Of a stretch of DNA of 50,559 nucleotides, positions 9,135 through 18,348 are shown piece after piece; position 1 is the first letter of the stretch; each line of letters opens with the position of its first letter. Below the pieces are notes generated by a model. The model had not been told where the DNA came from and ran no database searches. It worked only from the letters and a program-made list of their open reading frames with translations. Both the position numbers and the translations under genes were made by a program. Source of the DNA: Intestinibacter bartlettii (GTDB taxonomy: Bacteria > Bacillota > Clostridia > Peptostreptococcales > Peptostreptococcaceae); NCBI RefSeq assembly GCF_018917435.1, contig NZ_JAHLOQ010000021.1:1-50559 (forward strand), written 5' to 3'.

Positions 9135-10155
9135 TATAAAAACTAAAAATTTTGACAAAATTTATCTATTATATGGTAGGGAGCACTATTTAATAGATAA
9201 TACTATAAAATTATTTAAAGAATCTTTGAACGAAAGTATGATCGATTTCAATTTAGATATAATAGATGGCAAAGAAATTACATTAGAGCAATTACTTAGT
9301 TCTATTGAAACACTTCCATTTATGGACGAAAGAAAAATAGTAATAGTAAAGGATTTTGAGCTACTTACTAAAGCTAAGAAAAAGAATTTCTCAGATAAAG
9401 AGGAAAAAACACTTGCTGAACATTTAGAAAATATTCCTGACACTACTATTTTAGTTTTTACTGTATATGGTGAAATTGACAAAAGAAAAAGTATAGTAAA
9501 TAGAATAAGTAAAAATGGGATTGTCTATAATTGTGAGAAAATATCTGATATGGAATTATTTAAATGGTCTAAAAAGAAATTTTCAGAAAATAACATAATG
9601 ATAGAAAATGCACAAATCATGTACTTTATAGAATCAACTGGATATAAAGATAAAAATAATGAGTTTACTTTATCTGATATAGATAATGAAATAAAAAAAA
9701 TAAGTTCTTTTGCTGGCACAAATACTCAAGTTACTAATGAAATAATAGATAGACTTTCACAAAAAAAGATAGAAAATGACATTTTTAAACTAATAGATTA
9801 TATTGGAGATAAGAATTCACAAAGTGCTATAAAAATATTAAACGATATGATAAATGAAGGGGAGTCCGTTTTAGGAATTTTCGCTATGATAAATAGACAA
9901 TTTAAAACAGTACTTCAAGTAAAAGAATTATTAAATAAAGGACTTAATAATAAAAGTATATCGGAAAAATTAAAGACTTCTTTATTTATAGTAAATAAAT
10001 CGATAAAAATAAGTAAAAACTTCACGGAATCTATGATAATAGATATGTTAAATTATATATTAGAGAGCGATTATAAAATAAAAAATGGTCTTATGAGAGA
10101 TACACTTGCTATAGAAATGTTAGTAAGCAAGTACTGTCAGAGAAGAGTGAGTTAA
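9109..10155 (+). CDS. holA: DNA polymerase III subunit delta
   Basis: The clamp-loader subunit that opens the sliding clamp. The 348-residue length and the order of segments fit HolA: the N-terminal KIYLLYGREHYLID, PFMDERKIVIVKDFELL at about 68-84, and the C-terminal helical domain with GESVLGIFAMINRQF and the final cluster NGLMRDTLAIEMLV. The start ATG lies 26 bases inside comEC in another frame, with AAGGAG at 9095-9100, so translation is probably coupled. A comEC-holA-rpsT order is common in Firmicutes. Confidence 0.92.
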   Translation: MKYKDIVYNIKTKNFDKIYLLYGREHYLIDNTIKLFKESLNESMIDFNLDIIDGKEITLEQLLSSIETLPFMDERKIVIVKDFELLTKAKKKNFSDKEEKTLAEHLENIPDTTILVFTVYGEIDKRKSIVNRISKNGIVYNCEKISDMELFKWSKKKFSENNIMIENAQIMYFIESTGYKDKNNEFTLSDIDNEIKKISSFAGTNTQVTNEIIDRLSQKKIENDIFKLIDYIGDKNSQSAIKILNDMINEGESVLGIFAMINRQFKTVLQVKELLNKGLNNKSISEKLKTSLFIVNKSIKISKNFTESMIIDMLNYILESDYKIKNGLMRDTLAIEMLVSKYCQRRVS

Positions 10156-10184
10156 AGTCTTCCTAAAAAAGGGAAGACTTTTTC
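10154..10184 (+). terminator. Rho-independent terminator after holA
   Basis: AAGTCTTCC (10155-10163) pairs with GGAAGACTT (10172-10180), followed by TTTT. Confidence 0.8.
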
Positions 10185-10207
10185 TTTAAGGTTAATTTTT
10201 ATAAAAT

Positions 10208-10233
10208 AAAAAACCCTTGAAATTAATCAAGGG
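10208..10233 (-). terminator. Rho-independent terminator of rpsT
   Basis: Read on the - strand, a 7-bp stem (10227-10233 with 10214-10220) is followed by six T. Confidence 0.75.
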
Positions 10234-10261
10234 CCAATTTATGCACAAATTAAACTTCTTA

Positions 10262-10528
10262 TTAAGCGTTCATAGAGTTTAATTTTTGAGCTAATTTAGC
10301 TACTTTTCTAGCAGCAGCGTTTTTGTGTATAGTTCCTTTAGAAGCAACTTGAGATATTTTCTTTTGAGCGAATTGGAATCTTTGAGTAGCTTCTTCTACG
10401 TTACCAGCGTTAACAGCTTCTTCGAATCTTCTTATAGCTGTTTTAACTTGTGATTTTCTCACTCTGTTTAAAGCAGTTTTCTTATCGATAACTTTTATTC
10501 TCTTTTTAGCAGATTTTATATTTGCCAA
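10262..10528 (-). CDS. rpsT: 30S ribosomal protein S20
   Basis: A small basic primary 16S rRNA-binding protein. The protein reads MANIKSAKKRIKVIDKKTAL and continues with the usual Lys/Arg-rich helices to KLAQKLNSMNA. A longer frame could begin at GTG three codons upstream, but that GTG is part of the ribosome-binding site GGGAGGTG (10535-10542). The TTG at 10526-10528 has correct spacing and gives the normal 88 residues. It is the only ribosomal gene on the - strand here and is divergent from gpr. Confidence 0.96.
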   Translation of the reverse strand: MANIKSAKKRIKVIDKKTALNRVRKSQVKTAIRRFEEAVNAGNVEEATQRFQFAQKKISQVASKGTIHKNAAARKVAKLAQKLNSMNA

Positions 10529-10576
10529 TCTGTTCACCTCCCGTAAAATTTATTATTCTCATCGTCAACATATTTG

Positions 10577-10605
10577 ATTTTAACAGAAATAAAAATAAAA
10601 ATCAA
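10577..10605 (-). promoter_or_regulatory. Promoter of rpsT
   Basis: On the - strand, TTGATT (10605-10600), a 17-bp spacer and TAAAAT (10582-10577) with an upstream TG form a sigma-A-type extended -10 promoter about 50 bases before the S20 start. Confidence 0.6.
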
Positions 10606-10782
10606 GTATTAATATTCAATACTTTTAATTTAATTTAAGTTTTATTTAATTTATGTTTAAAAATCGTAAAAGAGTTAATAATTATAATCAAAGTTAAAAA
10701 ACAGAAATTAAACGAATAATATTGTTTTTTTAACATAATTATAATGTTTTTCAATAAGACTTAATAACATTTGGAGGTTTTT

Positions 10783-11727
10783 ATGATAAGTATAAGAACA
10801 GATTTAGCAGTTGAAGCGACAGAAATATGTGAAGAACAATCGGCATCTCTGGAAGGAGTTATTGTAGATACAAAAGAACTAGACGATTGCACTGTTACTA
10901 CAGTAGAAATAATAAATGAAACTGGTTCACAAATAATGAATAAAGAAATTGGAAAATATATAACTTTAGAAAGTGATTTAATGAAATTTGACGATGATGA
11001 TTCTCGAGAAAAAGTTATAAATTATTTAAAAGATGAATTAATAGATATCTTTGGAAGAGATCAATCTAAGAAAACTCTAGTAATAGGCCTTGGAAACTGG
11101 AATATTACATCAGATGCACTAGGACCTAGAGCTGTATCAAAAACACTTGTAACTCGTCATATTTTTAAAAACTACAATAAAGATTATGATGATGATTTTT
11201 CAGAAGTATCTGCATTAAGCCCTGGAGTAATGGGAATAACAGGTATTGAAACAGTAGAAATAGTAAAATCTCTAGTTGATAAAATAAAACCAGATAGGGT
11301 TGTTGCTATAGACGCATTGGCATCTAGAAAAATGGACAGAGTTAATTCGACTATTCAAATATCAACTGGTGGGATATCACCAGGAGGAGGAGTTGGAAAC
11401 AAAAGAAAAGCATTAAATAAATCTTATTTAGGTGTAGATGTAATTGCTATAGGTGTGCCTACAGTTGTAGATGCAGCGACACTTACAATAGATGTACTAG
11501 ATTTAGCGATTGATAATCTAATGGAAGTATCTGAAGAAGGAAGCGAATTTTATAAAATGCTTACTCAACTAAAAGAAGAAGAAAAATATCAATTAATAAA
11601 AGACTCTTTAGATCCATACGATAAAAATTTAATTGTAACTCCAAAAGATATAGATGATACAATCGAAAATCTAGCAATAATAATAAGCGAAGGATTAAAT
11701 AGATCCCTCCATCCAGGAAGGATTTAA
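10783..11727 (+). CDS. gpr: Germination protease GPR
   Basis: The endopeptidase that degrades small acid-soluble spore proteins at germination (family A25). It is made as a zymogen in the forespore and cuts itself. The protein opens with ISIRTDLAVEATE, the conserved start of the family. It has GLGNWNITSDALGPRAV at about 105-121, SPGVMGITGIETVEIV and VAIDALASRK, which form the conserved core. GGAGGT at 10773-10778 picks the ATG at 10783 over an in-frame TTG at 10771 that overlaps it, giving 314 residues. spoIIP follows after 17 bases. CATAATTA at 10734-10741 loosely resembles a forespore sigma -10 element, but its spacing is poor and I do not call it. Confidence 0.94.
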   Translation: MISIRTDLAVEATEICEEQSASLEGVIVDTKELDDCTVTTVEIINETGSQIMNKEIGKYITLESDLMKFDDDDSREKVINYLKDELIDIFGRDQSKKTLVIGLGNWNITSDALGPRAVSKTLVTRHIFKNYNKDYDDDFSEVSALSPGVMGITGIETVEIVKSLVDKIKPDRVVAIDALASRKMDRVNSTIQISTGGISPGGGVGNKRKALNKSYLGVDVIAIGVPTVVDAATLTIDVLDLAIDNLMEVSEEGSEFYKMLTQLKEEEKYQLIKDSLDPYDKNLIVTPKDIDDTIENLAIIISEGLNRSLHPGRI

Positions 11728-11744
11728 AACTAAGGAGGAGAAAT

Positions 11745-12707
11745 ATGTATAATAAATTTGCTAAAGCAATAAGTATAGCTATTTTATTATTTATAATACC
11801 AAACAATTCACTAGCTTTTGATACAAATGGATTATTTAAGAATTTAATAAAGTATTCTTATCCAGAAGTTAAAGTAATACAAAAAGATGAAGTAGATAAA
11901 TCAACAAATAAAGATAATGAAACAACTAGTAATAGTGATAAAACAACAAGCAATCAATTTGTAAATGTTTATGTAGGAAAGGAAAATATACCAACAGCAA
12001 AGAGTGAAGATAGCGAAGGTATAACATTAGAAAGTAGTGTATACAGTTCAAACATGAGAGTTACAAATAATAAGCCTCAGATTTTAATATATCATAGTCA
12101 TAGTTGTGAGACATATTCTGACTCACCAGAAGGAAATTATCACTCTGAGGATAAAGACCACTCTGTTATGTCAGTTGGATGTTTGCTTACTAATCAATTA
12201 TCTAATTTAGGGTGGGGAGTAGTACATTCTACTACTTATCATGATAGTCCTACATATAATAATTCATATTCTAGAAGTTCAGAAACCATAAAATCTGTAA
12301 TGAATCAATATAGTGATGTAAATATAACTATAGATTTACATAGAGATGGACTTAATATAGCAGATGAAGCTACTAAAAATAATATTCATAAGAAATACAC
12401 TACGACAGTGAATGGAGAAAAGGTAGCTAAGTTTTTCTTTGTTGTAGGAGCTAGAAATGATGATGTTACAAAGGTACAAAATTTAGCAAATGGCTTAACT
12501 AAATATGCTAAAGAAAAGTATCCAGATTTAATAATGCCAGTAGTTGTGAAACCATATGGTAGATTTAATCAAAGTATTTGTGACAATGCACTATTAGTGG
12601 AAGTTGGAAGTAATGGGACTACTACTGCAGAAGCTCAAGCTAGTGCTAAATACTTAGCAGAAATATTAGATGGATATTTTAAAGAACAAAACATAAAATA
12701 TAATTAA
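11745..12707 (+). CDS. spoIIP: Stage II sporulation protein P
   Basis: The peptidoglycan amidase/endopeptidase that works with SpoIID and SpoIIM to thin septal wall and drive engulfment. The N-terminal hydrophobic segment (about 9-24, ending in NNSLAF) is a signal or membrane anchor. A Ser/Thr/Asn-rich linker (about 45-65) leads to the catalytic domain with LIYHSHSCETYSD at about 105-117, ITIDLHRDG at about 196-204 and LLVEVGSNGTT near the end. AAGGAGGAG precedes the ATG. The gpr-spoIIP pairing is the classic Firmicute arrangement. Confidence 0.93.
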   Translation: MYNKFAKAISIAILLFIIPNNSLAFDTNGLFKNLIKYSYPEVKVIQKDEVDKSTNKDNETTSNSDKTTSNQFVNVYVGKENIPTAKSEDSEGITLESSVYSSNMRVTNNKPQILIYHSHSCETYSDSPEGNYHSEDKDHSVMSVGCLLTNQLSNLGWGVVHSTTYHDSPTYNNSYSRSSETIKSVMNQYSDVNITIDLHRDGLNIADEATKNNIHKKYTTTVNGEKVAKFFFVVGARNDDVTKVQNLANGLTKYAKEKYPDLIMPVVVKPYGRFNQSICDNALLVEVGSNGTTTAEAQASAKYLAEILDGYFKEQNIKYN

Positions 12708-12728
12708 GAAAGAGTAAGTACAAATTAT

Positions 12729-12974
12729 ATGGGTACATTAGATGAAAGAATAAATAATAGAAGAAAAAAGAAAAAAAAATTAATTATTGTAAAAATATTA
12801 TCCGTGATTTTTATGATAAATATAGCAACAGGATGTATATTTTTTACGGATTATAATATGAATAAAATGTTAAATAAAAAATCAATAATAGATACAAATA
12901 TAGAATTTGTAGAAAAAAATATACATTCTATAGAAAAAATTATTAATAATTTTAATTTGAATATAAAGATATAG
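12729..12974 (+). CDS. Small single-pass membrane protein of unknown function
   Basis: An 81-residue protein with a very basic N-terminus (RINNRRKKKKK), one membrane helix at about 18-40, and a mostly polar tail rich in Ile, Asn, Lys and Glu. The positive-inside rule places the N-terminus in the cytoplasm. It starts 21 bases after spoIIP. There is no clear ribosome-binding site (only a weak AAAGAG well upstream), so translation may depend on coupling to spoIIP. Its position suggests sporulation-linked expression (inference). No family was recognised. Confidence 0.6.
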   Translation: MGTLDERINNRRKKKKKLIIVKILSVIFMINIATGCIFFTDYNMNKMLNKKSIIDTNIEFVEKNIHSIEKIINNFNLNIKI

Positions 12975-13000
12975 CATTCTAATGATTGTATAAAATAGGA

Positions 13001-13036
13001 AAATAAGGCTTAAAACAAAAATAAGTCTTATTTTTC
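13001..13036 (+). terminator. Rho-independent terminator of the gpr-spoIIP operon
   Basis: A 12-bp stem (13001-13012 with 13022-13033, one G-T pair) is followed by T5. Confidence 0.75.
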
Positions 13037-13128
13037 TGTTATAACTTATATTTACATAAAAGCTGATATATTATAAAATAAAATCTATGATGAAAATAAT
13101 TTATATTAATTTTTAAGGAGGAAAAAAG

Positions 13129-14934
13129 GTGGACAATAAACAAAGTAGAACGAGAAATTTTAGTATTATTGCACATATAGACCATGGAAAGTCTACCTTA
13201 GCGGATAGATTAATTCAATATACAGGTTTAGTTAGTGATAGAGAAATGAAAAACCAATTATTAGATAATATGGATTTAGAAAGAGAAAGAGGAATCACTA
13301 TCAAATTACAAAATATAAGATTAAAATACAACGCTAAGGATGGAAATGAGTACTATTTAAATCTAATAGATACTCCAGGTCATGTTGACTTTAACTATGA
13401 GGTATCAAGAAGTTTAGCAGCATGTGAAGGAGCTCTTTTAGTAGTAGATGCAGCTCAAGGTGTAGAAGCACAAACATTAGCAAACGTATATTTAGCATTA
13501 GATCAAGATTTAGAAATATTACCAGTAATAAATAAGATAGATCTTCCAAGTGCTAGACCAGACGAAATAAAAGCAGAGATAGAAGATATTATAGGACTTG
13601 ATGCAAGTGAAGCTCCATTAGTATCAGCTAAAAGTGGTTTAAATATACAAGATGTATTAGAAGATATAGTAAATAATGTACCAGCACCAGAAGGTGATAT
13701 AGATAAACCATTAAAAGCTTTAATATTCGACTCATATTACGATGCTTATAAAGGTGTTGTAGCATATGTTAGAGTATTTGAAGGTGAAGTTAAAAAAGGT
13801 ATGACAATCGAAATGATGAATACTAAAAAGAAATTTGAAGTTACAGAAGTAGGTGTTATGGCTCCTCATCCAACTGAACTTGATAGTCTTCAAGCTGGTG
13901 ATGTTGGATATATAGCAGCTAGTATTAAAGATATAAGAAGTTGTCACGTTGGTGATACTATAACAGATGCTAAAAGACCTACAGATGAACCACTTCCAGG
14001 ATACAAAAAAGCTACACCAATGGTTTACTGTGGTATTTATCCAGGTGAAGGTGAAAAATATGAAAATGTTAAAGATGCATTAGAAAAATTACAAGTAAAT
14101 GATGCGGCATTAGAATTTGAACTTGAAACTTCAGCAGCTTTAGGCTTTGGTTTTAGATGTGGATTCTTAGGATTATTACACTTAGAAATAATAGAAGAGA
14201 GACTAGAAAGAGAGTTTAACTTAAACTTAGTAACAACAGCTCCATCTGTTATATATAGAGTAACTAAAAATACTGGTGAAGTAGTTATGATACAAAATCC
14301 AACTAACTTACCAGACCCATCAGAAATAAAAATGATAGAAGAACCTATTGTAAAAGCTGATATAATAGTTCCTAAAGATTATGTAGGTATAGTAATGGAA
14401 TTATGCCAAGAAAGACGTGGAACTATGCATAATATGGAATATATAGATCCTAAGAGAGTTATGTTACATTATGACTTACCTCTTAATGAAGTTATCTATG
14501 ATTTCTTTGATGCATTAAAATCAAGAACAAGAGGATACGGTTCATTAGACTTTGAAATGAAAGGATATGTGCCATCTACATTAGTAAAATTAGATATATT
14601 AATAAATAAAGAACAAGTTGATGCACTTAGCTTTATAGTACATGAATCAAAAGCATATGCTAGAGGAAAAGCTATGTGTGAAAAACTTAAAAATGAAATA
14701 CCAAGACACCAATTCGCTGTACCAATACAAGCAGCTGTTGGAAATAAAATAATAGCTAGAGAAACTATAAGTGCTCTTAGAAAAGACGTACTTGCTAAAT
14801 GTTACGGTGGGGATATATCTCGTAAGAAGAAACTTCTTGAAAAACAAAAAGAAGGTAAAAAACGTATGAGACAAATCGGAAACGTAGAAGTACCACAAAA
14901 AGCATTTATGGCAGTTTTAAAATTAGACGATTAG
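13129..14934 (+). CDS. lepA: Elongation factor 4 (LepA)
   Basis: A translational GTPase that acts on stalled or mis-translocated ribosomes and in 30S assembly. The G1 motif [10 protein letters not shown] is at about 15-24; ERGITIK, DTPGH and NKID follow, then EF-G-like domains and the LepA-specific C-terminus with [20 protein letters not shown] at about 563-582. The length of 601 is typical. The start is GTG with AAGGAGG at 13115-13121. In Bacillus lepA is followed directly by hemW; here a PgsB-like gene lies between them. Confidence 0.97.
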   Translation: MDNKQSRTRNFSIIAHIDHGKSTLADRLIQYTGLVSDREMKNQLLDNMDLERERGITIKLQNIRLKYNAKDGNEYYLNLIDTPGHVDFNYEVSRSLAACEGALLVVDAAQGVEAQTLANVYLALDQDLEILPVINKIDLPSARPDEIKAEIEDIIGLDASEAPLVSAKSGLNIQDVLEDIVNNVPAPEGDIDKPLKALIFDSYYDAYKGVVAYVRVFEGEVKKGMTIEMMNTKKKFEVTEVGVMAPHPTELDSLQAGDVGYIAASIKDIRSCHVGDTITDAKRPTDEPLPGYKKATPMVYCGIYPGEGEKYENVKDALEKLQVNDAALEFELETSAALGFGFRCGFLGLLHLEIIEERLEREFNLNLVTTAPSVIYRVTKNTGEVVMIQNPTNLPDPSEIKMIEEPIVKADIIVPKDYVGIVMELCQERRGTMHNMEYIDPKRVMLHYDLPLNEVIYDFFDALKSRTRGYGSLDFEMKGYVPSTLVKLDILINKEQVDALSFIVHESKAYARGKAMCEKLKNEIPRHQFAVPIQAAVGNKIIARETISALRKDVLAKCYGGDISRKKKLLEKQKEGKKRMRQIGNVEVPQKAFMAVLKLDD

Positions 14935-14950
14935 ACTAAATATAAATAAT

Positions 14951-15009
14951 AAAAAAAGGCTCTATAAAAAGATACATCATGAACGTATCTATACTATAGA
15001 GTCTTTTTT
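14951..15009 (+). terminator. Rho-independent terminator after lepA
   Basis: A 15-bp outer stem (14952-14966 with 14995-15009) with one G-T pair contains an inner GATAC/GTATC hairpin and ends in T6. Confidence 0.8.
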
Positions 15010-15180
15010 ACTAAAAAACTATATCTGTTGAAATGACCTGGAAAATAATATAAAATAAACATATGTAAAATGCTATGTTTAAGTTTATTCGATAAAGTTA
15101 AATACTATATAATTTTTAAGAATAGATATTAAATTATATAAACTACAAATGAAAAGGTTAATATTTAGGAGGGATGAGTT

Positions 15181-15843
15181 ATTTTTATTATAATAGTAGG
15201 TGTAGTGATATTAGTGATTTTAGGCATTATTATGAGTAATAGAAAAAAATCCGAACAACAAAAAATGGTTGAAAAAGTACCTATAAGAATAAGTGTAAAT
15301 GGGATAAAGGGAAAATCTATAATAACCAAACTAATAACTAATATTTTAATGGAAGCAGGATACAAAGTTATCGGGAAAACACTAGAAAAATCAGAGAGTA
15401 ATGATGAATTAACAATTATAAAAAATGCAGTTGATTTAGAAGTAGAAGCTTTAGTTTGTGAGAGTGCAGATGTAAAATCTGATTCTAAAAAAATATCAAA
15501 ATTTAAAAAATTAGATGAGAATATAGTTGTTATAACTGATATATCAGAAGATTATGTAGATATTGATGATTCTATTGTAAGGTCTTTTGCAGATATTATA
15601 CCTTATGAGGGATATTTGATAACTATTAATAGTAATTATGTAAATTATTTTAGAAAAATTGCTGGAGAAAGAGATACTAAAGTGACCGTTGCTGATACTT
15701 CAAAAATTACAGCAGAATATTTATCTTTATTTGATGATGTATCAGTAGAAAATATAGCAATAGCTATTGCTGTTGGACAAGTTTTAAAAATAGATGAAAA
15801 AACGTGTTTAAGAGGAATGGCAGATATTGATATATCTTTATAA
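15181..15843 (+). CDS. Short PgsB/CapB-like Mur-ligase-type protein with N-terminal membrane anchor
   Basis: The protein has one membrane helix (FIIIVGVVILVILGII) followed by the altered P-loop ISVNGIKGKSIITKLI and a segment VVITDISEDYVDIDDSI. The latter two match the opening of poly-gamma-glutamate synthase PgsB/CapB, an ATP-dependent amide ligase. It ends at 220 residues, against about 390 in CapB, so the C-terminal ligase part is missing. The start is unusual: AGGAGGG at 15167-15173 is 7 bases before ATT (15181). The nearest in-frame normal codon, GTG at 15205, is 31 bases away and would cut the helix. An out-of-frame ATG at 15174 abuts the ribosome-binding site. ATT start or a one-base frameshift in the T-run at 15182-15186 are both possible. 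Function is unknown. Confidence 0.72.
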   Translation: MFIIIVGVVILVILGIIMSNRKKSEQQKMVEKVPIRISVNGIKGKSIITKLITNILMEAGYKVIGKTLEKSESNDELTIIKNAVDLEVEALVCESADVKSDSKKISKFKKLDENIVVITDISEDYVDIDDSIVRSFADIIPYEGYLITINSNYVNYFRKIAGERDTKVTVADTSKITAEYLSLFDDVSVENIAIAIAVGQVLKIDEKTCLRGMADIDISL

Positions 15844-15912
15844 GAAAAAATTATAACTATTGATATAAATTTTAATTATATATTTAAAGATAATATGTAT
15901 TGGGAATATAAG

Positions 15913-15943
15913 AAGGTAAACTTAAAAAAGTTTATCTTTTTAT
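15913..15943 (+). terminator. Rho-independent terminator after the PgsB-like gene
   Basis: An 11-bp stem (15913-15923 with 15928-15938, one G-T pair) has an AAAA loop and a T-rich tail. Confidence 0.65.
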
Positions 15944-16077
15944 TTTGTTTAAAAAAGAAGTTGTTTTATAGAAAGTGATTATAATTTATAATAGCAATAG
16001 AATGTATACTTATTACATAATGGTAAAAAACTATATATTAAATAAATATATAAAATAAAAATTAAAGAGGTGATTTT

Positions 16078-17199
16078 TTGCTTGGATTATACATACATAT
16101 ACCTTTTTGCGTGCAAAAATGTAAATACTGTGACTTTAATTCATATAAAATGATACAAAGTGAAAAAAATAGATTTTTATCTGATTTAAAAAAAGAAATG
16201 GCTCTATATAAAAATAAAGATAGAAAAATAAATAGTATATTTTTCGGTGGAGGTACGCCTAGTATCTTAAACAATCAAGAAATTAAAATGATAATGGATG
16301 AAATAAAACAGAATTTCTGTATAGATGAAGATGCAGAAATTTCTATGGAGTGCAATCCAGGGACTTTAAATGAAGAAAAATTAAAATTTATGAAAAGTAT
16401 TGGGATAAATAGACTTAGTATAGGTCTACAAGCTGTACAAGAAAATCTATTAGGTTATATAGGAAGAATACATAATTATAATCAATTTGAAAAAAACTAT
16501 TTTGAGGCTAGAAAAGCTGGATTTGAAAATATAAATATTGATTTAATGTATAATTTGCCACATCAAACTTTTGAAGATTGGAAAGAAACTTTACATAAAA
16601 TAGTAGATTTAAATCCAGAACATATTTCGGCATATTCATTAATTTTAGAAGAAGGTACAAAATTATACGAAATGTATATGGATAAAGAATTTGATCTTGG
16701 TGATGAGGATGAAGATATAAAAATGTATGAGTATACTATAGATTATTTAAAATCAAATGGATACAATCAATATGAAATATCGAATTATGCCAAAATGGGA
16801 TATGAATGCAAGCATAACATATTATATTGGAAATGTAAAAATTACATAGGATTAGGACCAGGAGCATCTGGATATATTAATAATGTTAGATACAACAATG
16901 TAAAAAGCTTACAAGATTATCATGAAAAATTATCTGAAAATGAAAAACCTATAGATTTCTTTGAAACTCTGACTGAAAAGGATAAAATCGAAGAAAAAAT
17001 AATTATGGGGCTTAGAATGAATGAAGGTATAATTTTTAAAGATTTTGAGGAATTTAATATAGACTTTACGGAAAAATATAAAGAACAACTAGAAAGACAT
17101 TTAGAGCTAGATTTAATAGAAATGACACAAGAAGGATTTAAATTTACCCAAAAGGGAAGAGAAATATCAAATAATATTTTTTTAGATTATATAGATTAA
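16078..17199 (+). CDS. hemW: Radical SAM heme chaperone HemW
   Basis: HemW proteins bind heme and a [4Fe-4S] cluster and pass heme to target enzymes; they were long annotated as oxygen-independent coproporphyrinogen oxidases. The cluster motif CVQKCKYC (C11, C15, C18) follows YIHIPF. FFGGGTPS at about 58-65, MECNPGT, GINRLSIGLQ, and the HemN C-terminal region with GLGPGASGY are present. The 373-residue length fits HemW and is shorter than true HemN. The start is TTG with AAAGAGGTG at 16065-16072. It is 101 bases before hrcA, whose own promoter lies in the gap. Confidence 0.92.
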   Translation: MLGLYIHIPFCVQKCKYCDFNSYKMIQSEKNRFLSDLKKEMALYKNKDRKINSIFFGGGTPSILNNQEIKMIMDEIKQNFCIDEDAEISMECNPGTLNEEKLKFMKSIGINRLSIGLQAVQENLLGYIGRIHNYNQFEKNYFEARKAGFENINIDLMYNLPHQTFEDWKETLHKIVDLNPEHISAYSLILEEGTKLYEMYMDKEFDLGDEDEDIKMYEYTIDYLKSNGYNQYEISNYAKMGYECKHNILYWKCKNYIGLGPGASGYINNVRYNNVKSLQDYHEKLSENEKPIDFFETLTEKDKIEEKIIMGLRMNEGIIFKDFEEFNIDFTEKYKEQLERHLELDLIEMTQEGFKFTQKGREISNNIFLDYID

Positions 17200-17209
17200 A
17201 TAAAAACTG

Positions 17210-17240
17210 TTGACAAAGACAAAAATAAGTGGTATATAAT
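17210..17240 (+). promoter_or_regulatory. Sigma-A promoter of the hrcA-grpE-dnaK-dnaJ operon
   Basis: TTGACA at 17210-17215 and TATATAAT at 17233-17240 (17-19 bp spacer) form a near-consensus promoter just upstream of the CIRCE operator. Confidence 0.85.
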
Positions 17241-17253
17241 ATATATAATCTTT

Positions 17254-17280
17254 TTAGCACTCGAAAATAGTGAGTGCTAA
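17254..17280 (+). promoter_or_regulatory. CIRCE operator (HrcA binding site)
   Basis: A perfect TTAGCACTC (17254-17262), 9-base spacer and GAGTGCTAA (17272-17280). It covers the start of the transcript, where HrcA binding blocks transcription until heat stress titrates GroEL and inactivates HrcA. Confidence 0.97.
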
Positions 17281-17300
17281 CAGCAGGGAGGAAATGAAAA

Positions 17301-18317
17301 ATGGAACTTAATGAAAGAAAAATGAAAATCCTCAAAGCGATAGTTAAAGATTATATTGAAACAGCTGAAGCTGTAGGATCTAGAACAATTTCGAAAAAGC
17401 ATAATCTTGGAGTTAGCGCTGCTACTATAAGAAATGAAATGGCGGATTTGGAAGAATTGGGATATTTGGTTCAACCACATACATCAGCAGGTAGGGTGCC
17501 AACAGAAAAAGGTTATAAATTATATGTAGATTTGTTGATGGGAACTAATGAATTAAATGATAGCGACAAAGAAATAATTGAAAAATGTGTAGAAAATAAT
17601 ATGAATCACATACAAGATTTAATTCATGAAACTTCTAAGATGTTATCACAGCTTACAAATTACACTACTATAGGTACTACTAAAATAGTAAAACCAAGTG
17701 TAATTAAACATATCCAACTAGTTAATATGGGTGAACACAGTATATTGTTAATAGTTGTAACAGATACTGGAGATATTAAAAAATCGGATATTCCTACTAA
17801 AAAGTATTTAGATCAAGCTAAGTTGAATATAATTTCTGATAATCTTACTAAAAAGCTTGGAGGAAAGAGTATAACAGATATTGATAACAATTTAATAGCT
17901 TTTATAAAATATGAAATAGGAGAATATTCTTCTATAGTAGATAAACTACTTAGCATATTAAATTCAAATGCATCAGATGATGATGTTTCAATAACATTAA
18001 ATGGAGTTACAAATATACTTGATTATCCAGAATTTAATGATGTAATAAAGGCTAGAAGCTTTTTAGATATGCTTGAAACAAAAGAAACTGTAGCGAAGAT
18101 TATACAATCAAAAGGAATATTAAAAGACAATACCAATATAATAATTGGTAGCGATAATGACTGTCAACAAGCTCAAGACTGTAGTGTTGTGACGGCTACA
18201 TACAAAGTAGATAATGAGCAAATAGGACGTATAAGTTTTATCGGACCAACAAGAATGGATTATTCTAGAATATATTCGATAATAAATTATATGAATATAT
18301 TGCTTAATAATAAATAG
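17301..18317 (+). CDS. hrcA: Heat-inducible transcription repressor HrcA
   Basis: The CIRCE-binding repressor of class I heat-shock genes. A winged-helix domain at about 1-75 contains ELNERKMKILKAIVKDYI, SAATIRNEMADLEELGYL and HTSAGRVPTEKGYKLYVD. A GAF-like dimerisation region follows, ending in the conserved FIGPTRMDYSRIYSII at about 313-328. The length of 338 is normal. The ATG is preceded by GGGAGG. It is the first gene of the operon and represses itself through the CIRCE at 17254-17280. Confidence 0.96.
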   Translation: MELNERKMKILKAIVKDYIETAEAVGSRTISKKHNLGVSAATIRNEMADLEELGYLVQPHTSAGRVPTEKGYKLYVDLLMGTNELNDSDKEIIEKCVENNMNHIQDLIHETSKMLSQLTNYTTIGTTKIVKPSVIKHIQLVNMGEHSILLIVVTDTGDIKKSDIPTKKYLDQAKLNIISDNLTKKLGGKSITDIDNNLIAFIKYEIGEYSSIVDKLLSILNSNASDDDVSITLNGVTNILDYPEFNDVIKARSFLDMLETKETVAKIIQSKGILKDNTNIIIGSDNDCQQAQDCSVVTATYKVDNEQIGRISFIGPTRMDYSRIYSIINYMNILLNNK

Positions 18318-18348
18318 AAAAATAAAAAGAATCGAGGGGTGTAATATC

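Noticed and set aside
10771-10782. gpr start at TTG 10771
   Set aside because: It overlaps the ribosome-binding site; the ATG at 10783 has correct spacing.
16078-17199. HemN (true coproporphyrinogen dehydrogenase)
   Set aside because: Length and N-terminus match HemW, and no other heme-synthesis gene is nearby.
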